64,000 bases of DNA, taken from Lysobacter antibioticus HS124. GTDB taxonomy: Bacteria; Pseudomonadota; Gammaproteobacteria; Xanthomonadales; Xanthomonadaceae. The notes below the pieces were generated by a model. The model had not been told where the DNA came from. It made no database searches and was given only the letters and a program-made list of their open reading frames with translations. Shown here one piece after another: positions 44,958 through 54,215 of the stretch (the stretch's first letter is position 1; each line of letters begins with the position of its first letter). The stretch is taken from NCBI RefSeq assembly GCF_000336385.2, contig NZ_HG424448.1, positions 20,448-84,447 of the forward strand, in the 5' to 3' direction. Both the position numbers and the translations under genes were made by a program.

Positions 44958-45809
44958 ATGAGGCAGGTCTTCAGCAGTTCGCGGCTGGAAAACGTCGAAG
45001 GCGTGGCGCAATTGCTGCGCGACGCCGGGATCGAAGTGCGGGTCACCAACGACCGCTCCTACAAGGGCAACCGCCGCTCCAATTTCAGTTACCGCGAGCA
45101 GGCGCCGGAACGGCCGGCGGTGTGGGTGATCCGTTCGGAAGACCAACTGCGCGCCCGCGATCTGCTGCGCGAGGCCGGGCTGATCGACAGCACCCGCGCC
45201 GAAGCCCCCAGCCATGCGCCGTTCCGCTTCGAATCGCGGATCGACCAGGCCCGCACGCCGGGGCAGAAGCGCGCGCTGCGGATCAAGGTCGGCCTACTGG
45301 TCTGCATCGCCGTGGTGCTGGGCCTGGCCATGTTCCACAACTTGCGCAACCGCCCGGCCCCAGTCCCGGCGCAAGACCCGGCCGAGGTCGCCCTGGCTGC
45401 GCACGCCTTCGACGGCAAGACCGCGGCGACCCCGGCTGCGCTGGCGCAGGCGGTGTTCGCCCATCAACTCGCCGAGGCCGATCAGACCACCCAGTGCCTG
45501 CGGGTGGATCGCCGCGACGCGCCGCGCAAGCTGCTGACCGCCCTGGCCCGCCCGGGCCTGCGCCTGCTACCGGCCAGCCAATGCGTCGAAGTCGCCGACG
45601 AGGAGCAGGGCAGCCGCGCCCGCGACGGCCAGCCGGCCGAACTGATCGAAGTGCACGCGTTCCGTCCGAGTTCGGCCGATGCCGGCACCATCGAGTACAG
45701 CGCCTATCACCACCGCCTCGCCGCGGCCTACAAGACCTTGGAGGTCAAGCGCGTCGACGGCCGCTGGACGGTGGTACGGGTGGTCAAGACCGTGCGCGCG
45801 ATGGGCTGA
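44958..45809 (+). CDS. Putative DUF2007-like membrane protein
   Basis: This 283-residue protein has an N-terminal ~75 residues (QVFSSSRLENVEGVAQLLRD ... VIRSEDQLRARDLLREAGL) resembling DUF2007 putative signal-transducing domains. A basic linker and one membrane helix follow (VGLLVCIAVVLGLAMFHNL), then a periplasmic domain with one cysteine pair (TQCLRVD, SQCVEVA). It is co-transcribed with tesB. Function is unknown. Confidence 0.72.
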   Translation: MRQVFSSSRLENVEGVAQLLRDAGIEVRVTNDRSYKGNRRSNFSYREQAPERPAVWVIRSEDQLRARDLLREAGLIDSTRAEAPSHAPFRFESRIDQARTPGQKRALRIKVGLLVCIAVVLGLAMFHNLRNRPAPVPAQDPAEVALAAHAFDGKTAATPAALAQAVFAHQLAEADQTTQCLRVDRRDAPRKLLTALARPGLRLLPASQCVEVADEEQGSRARDGQPAELIEVHAFRPSSADAGTIEYSAYHHRLAAAYKTLEVKRVDGRWTVVRVVKTVRAMG

Positions 45810-46200
45810 GCCGGCACGGGACGCACCCGGCCTGTCCTGCCGTCCGCGAGCGTCGGATCGCTGCGCTCCCCGATCGGCCAATCTCGACCGGCCAATTTAG
45901 ACCGGCCAATTTAGGCCGGCCGGCTCGGCCGATCGGCCCCAACCGCTCGATCCCGAACGACCGAACGCTCGCTCGGCGGCTTCCGCAGCCGCCGGCCGGG
46001 CAGCGGCCGTCTGCGGCGTTCGGGCGGCATGGACAGCCGCTCGCCCGGCGTGGTCACATTTCCGCAGCGGCGACGTCTGGGGAGACAGGCATCGCGCGAT
46101 GCCGCCGCCTGGAGACCGACCCGATGTCCTGCCCGCACTCGTTCCGCCCCGCCGTACCGGCCGCACCGGCCTCGTCGCCTTGCAGGGCGGAGGGCGCGCG
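45810..46200. other. Intergenic region upstream of the ECF sigma gene
   Basis: No gene. It contains a 14-bp direct-repeat array framed by 10-bp inverted repeats (45870-45936). The 250 bases after that contain GTGGTCACATTTCC near 46050 as the only AT-richer segment, a possible core promoter. Confidence 0.6.
45870..45936. repeat. Three 14-bp repeats inside 10-bp inverted repeats
   Basis: Units at 45873-45886, 45887-45900 and 45901-45914 share CGGCCAAT(C/T)T; the last two are identical (ACCGGCCAATTTAG). CCGATCGGCC (45870-45879) and its exact inverse GGCCGATCGG (45927-45936) flank the array. It is possibly a multi-site operator. Confidence 0.75.
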
Positions 46201-47487
46201 ATGAACGCCGAGGCGCTCAATTCGCTGATCGGCCAGGACCTGCCGGCGGCCTCCAACGGCGACGCCGCGGCTTATTCGCGGATCGTCTCCGCCTGCCAGA
46301 ACTCGATCACCGCGATCGCCCTGGCGATGGTGCGCGACGTGCCGGCCAGCGAGGACATCGCCCAGGAAGCCTTCATCAGCGGCTGGCAGAACATCCGCAA
46401 GCTGCACAACCCCAGCAGCTTCCTGCCCTGGCTGCGCCAGATCACCCGCAACCTCGCCCACGACCACCTGCGCGCGCGCTCGCGCCAGCCGCGGGAGGCC
46501 GACGACGTCGAAGCCGCCATCGCCGCCGCGGCCGACCCGGCGCCGACGGCGATGGATCGTCTGATCGAGGCCGAACGCGCCCAGGCCGCCGCCGAATTGA
46601 TCTCGGCCCTGCCCGACGACAGCCGCGAAGTGTTGCTGCTGTACTACCGCGAAGGCCAGAGCTCGCAACAGGTCGCGGCCCTGCTTGGGCTCAGCGACGC
46701 GGCCGTGCGCAAGCGCCTGTCGCGCGCGCGCAGCGCGGTGCGCGCCGAGCTGCTGGACCGCTTCGCCGTGTTCGCCCAGGCCAGCGCACCGTCGGTGGGC
46801 TTCACCACCCTGGTCGCCAGCGCGCTCGGCGTGATCGGCCCGGGCGGCACGACCACGGCGGCGGTCGCGGCCGGCACGCTGGGTTCGGGTTTGGCCGGCA
46901 AGCTCGGCGCCAGCATCACCAGCACCGTCGGCGGCTTCGTCGGCAGCGTGTTCGTGTTCGTGGTCGAGCGGGTGCTTTCGCCGGTGACGGAGGCGGTGAC
47001 CGGCGCACCGCTGGATGCGGCGGCGCTGTCGCTGCGCATCGCAAGCTGGACCGACGCGTCGATGGGCGGGCTGATCGGCGGCTTCATCGGCGGCACCACG
47101 GCGACCGTCCTCACCTCTCGCTACTTGCTGTCCTTCGCCGCCACGCCTCAAGAGCGCGCGCGCATTGTCCGCCTGATCTGGCAGATGACCGCTCTCAGCC
47201 TGATCATGGCGCTGTCCTTGCTGGTGTCCCTGGAACTCAGCCGCGGCTGGTTCGTGCCGATCGTGCTGACCTTGATCACCTTGGCCGCCGGGACATGGAT
47301 CTACATGGTCACCCTGCCTCGCGCCTTGGCGCCGAGTCTGGAACGCATCTTCCGCGACACCGGCCGCGATCCGCGCCAGAGCCGCGCATACCGCTGGATA
47401 CTGGGGCCGCAGGCGATGGCCTGGAGTTCGGCCGTGATGGTCGCCGCCGTGCTCTACGCGCTGCACCACGCCGGGCGCTTCGGCTGA
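46201..47487 (+). CDS. ECF sigma factor fused to a C-terminal membrane domain
   Basis: This 428-residue protein has sigma region 2 in the first ~100 residues (DVPASEDIAQEAFISGWQNI, SFLPWLRQITRNLAHDHLR) and region 4 near 135-190 (ALPDDSREVLLLYYREGQSS, VAALLGLSDAAVRKRLSRAR). About 230 more residues follow, with a Gly-rich hydrophobic segment and at least three membrane helices (LTALSLIMALSLLVSLE-like, FVPIVLTLITLAAGTWIYM, WSSAVMVAAVLYAL). The sigma factor is therefore probably membrane-tethered, with the extension acting as a built-in control domain. No anti-sigma gene is adjacent. Confidence 0.82.
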   Translation: MNAEALNSLIGQDLPAASNGDAAAYSRIVSACQNSITAIALAMVRDVPASEDIAQEAFISGWQNIRKLHNPSSFLPWLRQITRNLAHDHLRARSRQPREADDVEAAIAAAADPAPTAMDRLIEAERAQAAAELISALPDDSREVLLLYYREGQSSQQVAALLGLSDAAVRKRLSRARSAVRAELLDRFAVFAQASAPSVGFTTLVASALGVIGPGGTTTAAVAAGTLGSGLAGKLGASITSTVGGFVGSVFVFVVERVLSPVTEAVTGAPLDAAALSLRIASWTDASMGGLIGGFIGGTTATVLTSRYLLSFAATPQERARIVRLIWQMTALSLIMALSLLVSLELSRGWFVPIVLTLITLAAGTWIYMVTLPRALAPSLERIFRDTGRDPRQSRAYRWILGPQAMAWSSAVMVAAVLYALHHAGRFG

Positions 47488-47607
47488 GGCCGAGCGCGCC
47501 TCGGCAACGGCACGCGCTCGGCGAAGGCCGGTGTATGCATCCGACGGCGAGTGGGGAACCGCGCGTCGCGCGCTGCACGTTCAAAAAAGCGCAGCGCGCG
47601 CATTCGC

Positions 47608-47637
47608 AAAAAAAAAGCGGGCGCGCTGAGCGCGCCC
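47608..47637 (-). terminator. Intrinsic terminator of the EF-hand gene
   Basis: On the minus strand, an 8-bp GGGCGCGC stem with a three-base loop is followed by GC and a run of nine T. It is 68 bases past the EF-hand stop codon. Confidence 0.9.
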
Positions 47638-47704
47638 AAGGGGGTGCATGCCCGGTCGCCTGCGGCATGCGACGGTCGTCGCGGCGGCCGTGTCTGCGGC
47701 GATG

Positions 47705-48337
47705 TCAGCGATGCGGCATCGGCTTGAGATCGGCCCGGGTCAGGAAGCCGTCGCGGTCTTCGTCGTAGAAGGCGAAGCTGCGCGCCAGCCGCGGCATCTT
47801 CTCTTCGACTTCGATCTTGCTCAGCTTGCCGTCGCGGTTGAGATCGGCCGCGGCGAAGTGTTCGTCGAAGCGCTTGGCGCGCTCGGCCTCGTGCTTGGGA
47901 CGCTCGGCTTCGTGATGGGCGCGCAGTTCGCTGCGTACCAGATAGCCGTCGCGGTTGCGGTCGATGCGATCGAAGGACTCGCCCAGGCGCGGAAACTTGC
48001 CCGCTTCGGCGCGGCTGATGCGTCCGTCGCCGTCGGCGTCGAGCGCGCCGACGCCGCCCGGACCGCCGTGGCGGCCACCGTGCTCTCGCCCGCCGCGGCG
48101 CTGCGGACGCTCGCTCGCGTCCAGCTTGCCGTCGCGGTTCTTGTCCAAACGGTCGAAATTCTCCGCCAGGCGCGGAAGCTTGGCCGCTTCCTCACGGCTG
48201 ATCACGCCGTCCTGGTTGGCGTCCAGCCGGCTCCGCGGCCCCTGCTGCGCGGCTGCGTCGGCGGAAGGCACGGCCACGGCCGCGCCGGCGAACACGAACG
48301 CCGCCAGCGCGGCGACGTAGAGGGAGGAACGGTTCAT
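47705..48337 (-). CDS. Secreted EF-hand calcium-binding protein
   Basis: This 210-residue protein has a signal peptide (VAALAAFVFAGAAVAVPSADA). Six EF-hand-type loops are visible: DANQDGVISREE, DKNRDGKLDASE, DADGDGRISRAE, DRNRDGYLVRSE, DLNRDGKLSKIE and DEDRDGFLTRAD. The first three precede or flank a basic Gly/His-rich linker (GGREHGGRHGG). It is probably a periplasmic or extracellular calcium buffer or sensor. A strong terminator follows, indicating a single-gene unit. Confidence 0.88.
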   Translation of the reverse strand: MNRSSLYVAALAAFVFAGAAVAVPSADAAAQQGPRSRLDANQDGVISREEAAKLPRLAENFDRLDKNRDGKLDASERPQRRGGREHGGRHGGPGGVGALDADGDGRISRAEAGKFPRLGESFDRIDRNRDGYLVRSELRAHHEAERPKHEAERAKRFDEHFAAADLNRDGKLSKIEVEEKMPRLARSFAFYDEDRDGFLTRADLKPMPHR

Positions 48338-48488
48338 GCGTTGACTCCTGCGACAGGCGCCACCGCGGCGCCGATAGACGGATCAACGCCCGCGCCGGAC
48401 GGCGGTTGACACGGTCCCGGCGGGGTTCAGTCGCAAGACAGCGACGCAGGCCATGCGCGGCGCGTGCGGGCGGCGCTATGCTGGTCGC

Positions 48489-49223
48489 ATGGGCACGCAA
48501 CCGCAGCCGGACAGCGACGACCTCCGCCTGTTCCACACCGGCGAGCACGCCTGCGGCTACTGGCCGGAACGTACCGCCCGCGACCTGGTGCTGGACCCGC
48601 GCGATCCGCGCCTGCGCGACTGGTACCCGCACGCCCTGGGCTGGGGTTTCCGCCGCTCCGGGGACATCGTCTACCGGCCTCACTGCGCCGCCTGCCGCGC
48701 CTGTGTCGCGGTGCGCATTCCGGTCGAGCGCTTCGTTCCCGACCGCAGCCAGCGCCGCTGCCTGGCGCGCAATGCCGCCGTCGAGATGCGCGTCCACGCC
48801 GCCGAGCGCACCACCGAGCAATTGAATCTCTACAAGCGCTACCTCGCCTCGCGTCATGCCGGCGGCGGCATGGACGGTCACGGCGCGATCGAGTTCGACC
48901 AGTTCCTGATCGGCAGTTGGAGCGAAAACCGCTTCCTGGAACTGCGCGAACCCGGCCACGGCCGCCTGCTTGCGGTCGCGGTCACCGACGTGGTCGAGCA
49001 CGCGCTGTCGGCGGTCTACACCTTCTACGACCCCGACCACGCCGACCGTGGCCTGGGCACGCTGGCGATCCTGCGCCAGATCGAATGGGCCCGGCGCGAG
49101 CGCCGCGGCCACCTGTACCTCGGGTACTGGATCGCCGGCCATCCGAAGATGGACTACAAGCGCCGGTTCCGCCCGCTGGAGGCCTTCGACGGCCGCGACT
49201 GGCGCGTTTTTACACATTTGTAA
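48489..49223 (+). CDS. bpt: Leucyl/aspartyl-glutamyl-tRNA-protein transferase Bpt
   Basis: This 244-residue ATE-family enzyme transfers leucine from tRNA to N-terminal Asp or Glu, marking proteins for ClpAPS. N-terminal hallmarks are [19 protein letters not shown] and [18 protein letters not shown] (the Cys cluster). C-terminal hallmarks are [20 protein letters not shown] and [20 protein letters not shown]. The start ATG 48489 is the first in-frame ATG of the family alignment. Confidence 0.95.
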   Translation: MGTQPQPDSDDLRLFHTGEHACGYWPERTARDLVLDPRDPRLRDWYPHALGWGFRRSGDIVYRPHCAACRACVAVRIPVERFVPDRSQRRCLARNAAVEMRVHAAERTTEQLNLYKRYLASRHAGGGMDGHGAIEFDQFLIGSWSENRFLELREPGHGRLLAVAVTDVVEHALSAVYTFYDPDHADRGLGTLAILRQIEWARRERRGHLYLGYWIAGHPKMDYKRRFRPLEAFDGRDWRVFTHL

Positions 49224-49354
49224 CACTCGTCTCGTTCAGGTCGTGTATCACGTTGCCCGGTCGTGACCTTAGATCCACGACACGCGGGAAGGCGCCGCCC
49301 AGGCATGGCAATGGAGCCGCCACCCGATTCACTCACCGCCACATGGAGTCCGCG

Positions 49355-49801
49355 ATGAAGTTCAACACCCTGTTCCTGGCTGCCGCCATCACTCTGGCGC
49401 TGGCCGCCTGCAACAAGCCGGCCGACAAGCCGGCCGACGCCGCCCCGGCCGCCGACACTGCGACGGCTCCGGCCGCCGATGCCGCCGCCGCTCCGGCCGC
49501 CGACGCCTCGGCTCCGGCCGCGACCCCGGCCGCCACCGATCCGGCCGCGGCTGCCGCTCCGGCCGCCGACAGCGTCGGCGTCGCCGAGTGCGACGACTAC
49601 CTCAACAAGATCGCCGCCTGCCTGGCCGACAAGGTGCCGGAAGCCCAGCGCGCCGCGTTCCAGACCGGCATCGATTCCAGCCGCAACGCCTGGAAGCAGG
49701 CCGCCGCGACGCCGGAAGGCAAGGCCGGCCTGGCCCAGGCCTGCAAGATGGCGCTGGACCAGAGCAAGGCGCAGTACGCCGCGTTCGGCTGCACCCTGTA
49801 A
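49355..49801 (+). CDS. Ala/Pro-rich small lipoprotein
   Basis: This 148-residue protein starts at ATG 49355, with GGAG eight to nine bases upstream. The lipobox is LALAAC. A ~55-residue low-complexity spacer of Ala/Pro/Asp repeats (PAADTATAPAADAAAAPAAD) is followed by a compact helical domain with four cysteines (AECDDYLNKIAACLADK, QACKMALDQ, FGCTL). The spacer likely crosses the space between the membrane anchor and the wall. Function is unknown. A strong terminator follows. Confidence 0.78.
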   Translation: MKFNTLFLAAAITLALAACNKPADKPADAAPAADTATAPAADAAAAPAADASAPAATPAATDPAAAAAPAADSVGVAECDDYLNKIAACLADKVPEAQRAAFQTGIDSSRNAWKQAAATPEGKAGLAQACKMALDQSKAQYAAFGCTL

Positions 49802-49834
49802 TCCGGCCGCGACGGCTTCGCCCGTTGCGACCCG

Positions 49835-49869
49835 CGACGCCCCGGCTTGCCGGGGCGTCGTCGTTTACG
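49835..49869 (+). terminator. Intrinsic terminator after the small lipoprotein
   Basis: An eleven-base-pair stem (CGACGCCCCGG and complement) with a CTTG tetraloop is followed by TCGTTTACG. It lies 34 bases after the stop. Confidence 0.8.
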
Positions 49870-49931
49870 CCCCCGTCCCGCCGCCTGCCCCTGTAATCAA
49901 CCCTGCCGCAGGACCGTGCCATCATGCGCGC

Positions 49932-51161
49932 ATGTCACGACTCCCTCTTCTCTGCGCCGCGTTCGCCGCGGCCTTGCTCGGCGCCTGCACCCAAGTGAAC
50001 GTTCACGGCGATCCGCAAGGCTGGCTGCGCTCCCAGACCGACGCCAGCGCCACGTTGCGGGTGGCGACCTACAACACCTCGCTTTACGACGAATCCGCCG
50101 GCGGATTGATCCGTCGCCTGGAAGCCGGCGACGACAACGCGCGCAAGATCGCCGCGGTGCTGCAGCGCGTGCGCCCGGACCTGGTCCTGCTCAACGAGTT
50201 CGACTACGACCCGCAGCAGCGCGCCGCCGATCTGTTCCAGCGCCGCTACCTGGAAGTCGCCCAGGACGGCGGCGGCGAAGCGCTGCGCTACCCCTATCGC
50301 TACCTGGCGCCGGTCAACACCGGCGTGCCCAGCGGCCTGGACCTGGACGGCGACGGCCAGTCCGGCACCGCGGCGCGCGGCGACCGCGCGCGCGGCAACG
50401 ACGCCTGGGGCTACGGCCTGCACCCGGGCCAGTACGGCATGCTGGTGCTGTCCAAGTACCCGATCGACGACGACGCGGTGCGCAGCTTCCAGACCTTCAA
50501 GTGGGCGGACCTGCCGAACGCGCGCCAGCCGCGCGACCCGGCCACCGGCAAGCCCTGGTACTCGCCGGCGGTATGGCCGCAGATGCGGCTGTCGTCGAAA
50601 TCGCATTGGGACGTGCCGGTGCGCACCCCGCTGGGCGTCCTGCATGTCCTCGCCGCACACCCGACCCCGCCGGTATTCGACGGTCCCGAAGACCGCAACG
50701 GCGCGCGCAACTACGACGAGATCGGCCTGTGGGCGCGCTACCTCGACGGCGGCGCACCGGCCTGGCTGTGCGACGACCAGGGCCGCTGCGGCGGCCTTGC
50801 CGAAGACGCGCGCTTCGTCATCGTCGGCGACATGAACGCCGACCCGTTCGACGGCGACGGCATGCCCGGCGCGATCAGGCAACTGCTCGACCACCCGCGC
50901 GTCGCCCCCGGCCCGGCGCCGCGCAGCGAAGGCGCCCCCGAACGCGCCGCCGCCTACGGCTTCGCGCGCAAGGGCGACACCGCCGAACACACCGGCGACT
51001 TCGGCCCCAAGGCCGGCACCCTGCGCCTGGACTACGTCCTGCCCTCGCGCGGCTGGAGCGTGCGCGAGCGCGGCGTGTTCTGGCCGCGGGCCGGCAGCGA
51101 AGCGGCCAAGATCGCCGATGCCAGCGATCATCATCTGGTGTGGGTGGATCTGGCGGATTGA
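49932..51161 (+). CDS. Endonuclease/exonuclease/phosphatase-fold lipoprotein
   Basis: This 409-residue protein has a lipobox (ALLGAC). The EEP fold is clear: LRVATYNTSLYDES (Asn), DLVLLNEFDYD (Glu), VLAAHPTPP (His), VIVGDMNADPFDGD (Asp/Asn), TLRLDYVLPS (Asp) and IADASDHHLVWVDL (terminal His). The active site looks complete. Being exported, it may be an extracellular nuclease or a phosphodiesterase. Substrate is not determinable. Confidence 0.87.
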   Translation: MSRLPLLCAAFAAALLGACTQVNVHGDPQGWLRSQTDASATLRVATYNTSLYDESAGGLIRRLEAGDDNARKIAAVLQRVRPDLVLLNEFDYDPQQRAADLFQRRYLEVAQDGGGEALRYPYRYLAPVNTGVPSGLDLDGDGQSGTAARGDRARGNDAWGYGLHPGQYGMLVLSKYPIDDDAVRSFQTFKWADLPNARQPRDPATGKPWYSPAVWPQMRLSSKSHWDVPVRTPLGVLHVLAAHPTPPVFDGPEDRNGARNYDEIGLWARYLDGGAPAWLCDDQGRCGGLAEDARFVIVGDMNADPFDGDGMPGAIRQLLDHPRVAPGPAPRSEGAPERAAAYGFARKGDTAEHTGDFGPKAGTLRLDYVLPSRGWSVRERGVFWPRAGSEAAKIADASDHHLVWVDLAD

Positions 51162-51396
51162 ACCCAGCGAGGCCAACTCCACTCAGCGCACGCAAGCGCC
51201 TCACCGCCGCGCTCGACGCCTTCGCACTGGACACAGGCGGTTGGCCCGCCCCCGCGCCGCCGGGTGCAGCGGCACTGCTCATCGCCTAATCATCTCCATC
51301 CGACACCGGCGGCATGTGCCCATGCCTTACGGGGCGACGTCGAAACGACCTTCCGGTTGCTACGAGAACGGCCTCCCGACAATCGCCACGCACCGT

Positions 51397-51460
<64 letters not shown>

Positions 51461-51807
51461 CATGAACAGCTTGGCGCCGCATCGATCTCGCGAGGACAAA
51501 TCGAAGCCCCGGAGGGCGGCCCGCAAGGATGCGGGCCGTGCGTAGCCAGGCCAGGGAGGGCCTGTGCGGAGCAGCCCTGCGCAGGCCACGTCCCATAGCG
51601 GCTCTTGATCCGAAAACAGCCATGGCGTTTTCTTTGGTTACTTTTGACCGAAGGAAATCCCGTAGGACGTTGTCGCCTTGGACAAAGAAAGTGACCCGGC
51701 CGCTTGCGGACGGAAGCTTGGCTTTGGAGCTTTTGTTGTAGAAGCCGGCGCTACGGCTTCGAGCTTCGATCAATAGCGAAGGCGTTGATTTCTCTGCGCG
51801 CCCCGTG

Positions 51808-51830
51808 GTCGCGGCTTGCGCCGCTCCTAC
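51808..51830 (-). repeat. GTAG palindrome (SMAG/REP-like)
   Basis: Standard 23-bp element, minus orientation, ending the composite repeat copy B. Confidence 0.75.
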
Positions 51831-51892
51831 CCCGGCGACGGTTTCGGGCTTCGATCGATGACGTCGGCCTTGGATACTCTGCACGTCCCGGG

Positions 51893-51915
51893 GTCGCGGC
51901 TTGCGCCGCTCCTAC
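51893..51915 (-). repeat. GTAG palindrome (SMAG/REP-like)
   Basis: An identical 23-bp element, 85 bp after the previous one, with a GGGCTTCGATCGATG-type unit between them. It lies 36 bases past the stop of the minus-strand gene at 51951. Confidence 0.75.
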
Positions 51916-51950
51916 AGGCGACCGCTGTACGCTTCAGCACAGCGACGCGC

Positions 51951-52310
51951 TTACTCCCCGGGATGAAACTCCGCGATCACCTCGATCGTGCCGACGATGT
52001 GGTCGTTGAGCTGCTCCAATTCCTCCGCCGGCACCCACCACTCGGTGTGGTGCGCGCCACCGACTCTCTGCAGCGGGTAGCGGGCCATGAAAGCGGCATC
52101 GACTTCGAAGCGGGTCACCGCGCCGTAACCGCTGTCCTTGACGTTCCAGCGCTCGGCGATCTCCGCCGCGTAGCGTTCGTTGGTGACCGGATAGAAGATC
52201 GGCTGCTCCGGCAGGCGCGGCGGCCAGCGCTTGAAGCCGCTGTCGCGCAGCAGGGCCAGTTCTTCCGGGCCGACCGGGCGATACAAGGTGACGGTGGAGG
52301 CGGTACTCAT
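51951..52310 (-). CDS. Conserved hypothetical protein, 119 aa
   Basis: This small soluble protein begins STASTVTLYRPVGPEELALL and contains FKRWPPRLPEQPIFYPVTNE and HHTEWWVPAEELEQLNDHIV. It has no signal peptide or membrane helix. It resembles proteins often labelled ADP-ribosylation/crystallin J1 in databases, a name with little support; I assign no function. Two GTAG palindromes follow it. Confidence 0.72.
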   Translation of the reverse strand: MSTASTVTLYRPVGPEELALLRDSGFKRWPPRLPEQPIFYPVTNERYAAEIAERWNVKDSGYGAVTRFEVDAAFMARYPLQRVGGAHHTEWWVPAEELEQLNDHIVGTIEVIAEFHPGE

Positions 52311-52454
52311 CCTAGGGGCTCATCGGCGCCGGACAGCGGCGCCTCCTTGGCGCGACTCCGGCCGCGCCCGCGCGGATTTTAGCGCGTCGGCGTCATCGCG
52401 ACGAACGCCCGACTTGGCCGCGAGCGCCGAAGCCCCGCAGCGGTTCGCCATCGC

Positions 52455-52841
52455 TCAACCTTCGGGCTCATCGCGCCCGCTGGCGGTCGGCGTCGCGAGC
52501 GAATCCGGCGCCGCGGGCGCAGGCGCCGCGGCATCCGCAGGCGTCGCACCGGCCGGCGCCGCGCCGCGCAGGCGCGAGCCGAAACCGAACGAGCCCTCGC
52601 CGTGCGCGGACACGATCATCCGCACCATGCTGCCGGGGACCATCAACTCCAGCGACACCACCCGGCCGTCCGCATCGCGGCCTTCCAGGGTCATCTCGGT
52701 AAAGGCGCCGCCGGTGTCGATCTCGCGGCACAGCAGATGCGGCCCGACCGGCCCGTCGAGCAGGTACGGCCGGATCGCGTCGCCCAGCACTTCCAGCGCC
52801 TGCGGGAAGAAGAACACCGCATAGCCTCGTGTCTCGTTCAT
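52455..52841 (-). CDS. Hypothetical protein, 128 aa
   Basis: Starts at ATG 52841 with GGAG seven bases upstream. The first ~85 residues look folded (YAVFFFPQALEVLGDAIRPYL, EIDTGGAFTEMTLEGRDADG). The remainder is Ala/Pro-rich and probably disordered. It lies 40 bases downstream of purT on the same strand and may be co-transcribed. No family is recognised. Confidence 0.65.
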   Translation of the reverse strand: MNETRGYAVFFFPQALEVLGDAIRPYLLDGPVGPHLLCREIDTGGAFTEMTLEGRDADGRVVSLELMVPGSMVRMIVSAHGEGSFGFGSRLRGAAPAGATPADAAAPAPAAPDSLATPTASGRDEPEG

Positions 52842-52881
52842 CGTCGCTCCGGTGATGATGGAAAGGGATGAGGCCGCGCGC

Positions 52882-54081
52882 TCAGCGCAGCTCGACCCGC
52901 AACTGCGCCGCGGCTTCGCGCGCCTTGGCGCGCGCCGCCTCGATGTCCTCGCCCAGCGCCAGCGTCACCGCGACCCGGCGCTGGCCCTCCACCCGCGGCT
53001 TGCCGAACAGGCGCAGTTGGGTGTCGACCTGGCCCAGCGCCGCATCGACGCCGGAGAACACCGGCACGCCATGGCCCTGCGCCAGCACCGCGCACGACGC
53101 CGACGCACCGTGCTCGCGGATGGTCGGAATCGGCAGGCCGAGGATGGCGCGCGCATGCAGGGCGAACTCGCTGAGGTCCTGCGAGATCAAGGTCACCAGG
53201 CCGGTGTCGTGCGGACGCGGCGAGACTTCGCTGAACCAGACTTCGTCGCCCTTGACGAACAGTTCGACGCCGAACACGCCGCAACCGCCCAGTTCGTCGG
53301 TGATGGCGCGGGCGATCTGCTGCGCGCGCGCCAGCGCGACCGGGCTCATCGGCTGCGGCTGCCAGCTTTCGCGGTAGTCGCCGTCGCGCTGCAGGTGGCC
53401 GATCGGCGCGCAGAAGGTGACGCCGCCGGCATGGCGCACGGTCAGCAGGGTGATTTCGTAGTCGAAGTCGATGAAGCCTTCGACGATGACCCGGCCGGCG
53501 CCGGCGCGGCCGCCGGTCTGGGCGTAGTCCCAGGCCGCGTCGATGTCGGCGTCGCTGCGCACCAGGCTCTGGCCCTTGCCCGAGGACGACATCACCGGTT
53601 TGACCACGCACGGCAGGCCCAGCGCGGCGACCGCGGCGCGGTAGTCCTCGACGGTATCGACGAAGCGGTAGGGCGAGGTCGCCAGGCCCAGGGTCTCGGC
53701 GGCCAGGCGGCGGATGCCTTCGCGGTCCATGGTCAGGCGCGCAGCGCGCGCAGTCGGAATGACCCGGGTGTCGCTGCCGCGATCGGCGAACTCGCGTTCC
53801 AGCTCGACCAGGGTCTGGGTGTGGATGGCCTCGATCTCCGGCACGATCAGGTTCGGCCGCTCGGCCGCGATCAGGGCGCGGACGGCCTGGCCGTCGAGCA
53901 TGTCGAGCACGTGGCTGCGGTGCGCGACCTGCATCGCCGGCGCATCGGCATAACGGTCGGCGGCGATCACTTCGACCCCGAAGCGCTGCAGCTCGATCGC
54001 CACTTCTTTGCCCAATTCGCCCGAACCGAGCAGGAGCACGCGGAAAGCGTGCGGGGACAGCGGCGTGCCGAGCGTGGTCAT
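52882..54081 (-). CDS. purT: Formate-dependent phosphoribosylglycinamide formyltransferase PurT
   Basis: This 399-residue ATP-grasp enzyme, close to E. coli PurT (392), converts GAR, formate and ATP to FGAR in purine synthesis. Hallmarks are [20 protein letters not shown] at the N-terminus, [14 protein letters not shown] (ATP-binding loop), [19 protein letters not shown], and [14 protein letters not shown] with Glu/Arg/Asp ligands. It probably leads the small hypothetical downstream. Confidence 0.97.
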   Translation of the reverse strand: MTTLGTPLSPHAFRVLLLGSGELGKEVAIELQRFGVEVIAADRYADAPAMQVAHRSHVLDMLDGQAVRALIAAERPNLIVPEIEAIHTQTLVELEREFADRGSDTRVIPTARAARLTMDREGIRRLAAETLGLATSPYRFVDTVEDYRAAVAALGLPCVVKPVMSSSGKGQSLVRSDADIDAAWDYAQTGGRAGAGRVIVEGFIDFDYEITLLTVRHAGGVTFCAPIGHLQRDGDYRESWQPQPMSPVALARAQQIARAITDELGGCGVFGVELFVKGDEVWFSEVSPRPHDTGLVTLISQDLSEFALHARAILGLPIPTIREHGASASCAVLAQGHGVPVFSGVDAALGQVDTQLRLFGKPRVEGQRRVAVTLALGEDIEAARAKAREAAAQLRVELR

Positions 54082-54215
54082 GCGGATTCCTCAGTGAAGC
54101 GGGCGGGCGATGGAGCCGCTAGTTTAGCGCCCGCCTCCCGGATCGCGCGCCGCAGGCTGCGGGCCTCGGCCCGATGGGCTATGGCGCCGCGCGCCGCGCA
54201 TGCGATCCTTGGCGC

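Noticed and set aside
45870..45936. CRISPR-like or iteron replication origin
   Set aside because: Only three 14-bp units without spacers, no rep or dnaA gene nearby; treated as a regulatory or minisatellite array.
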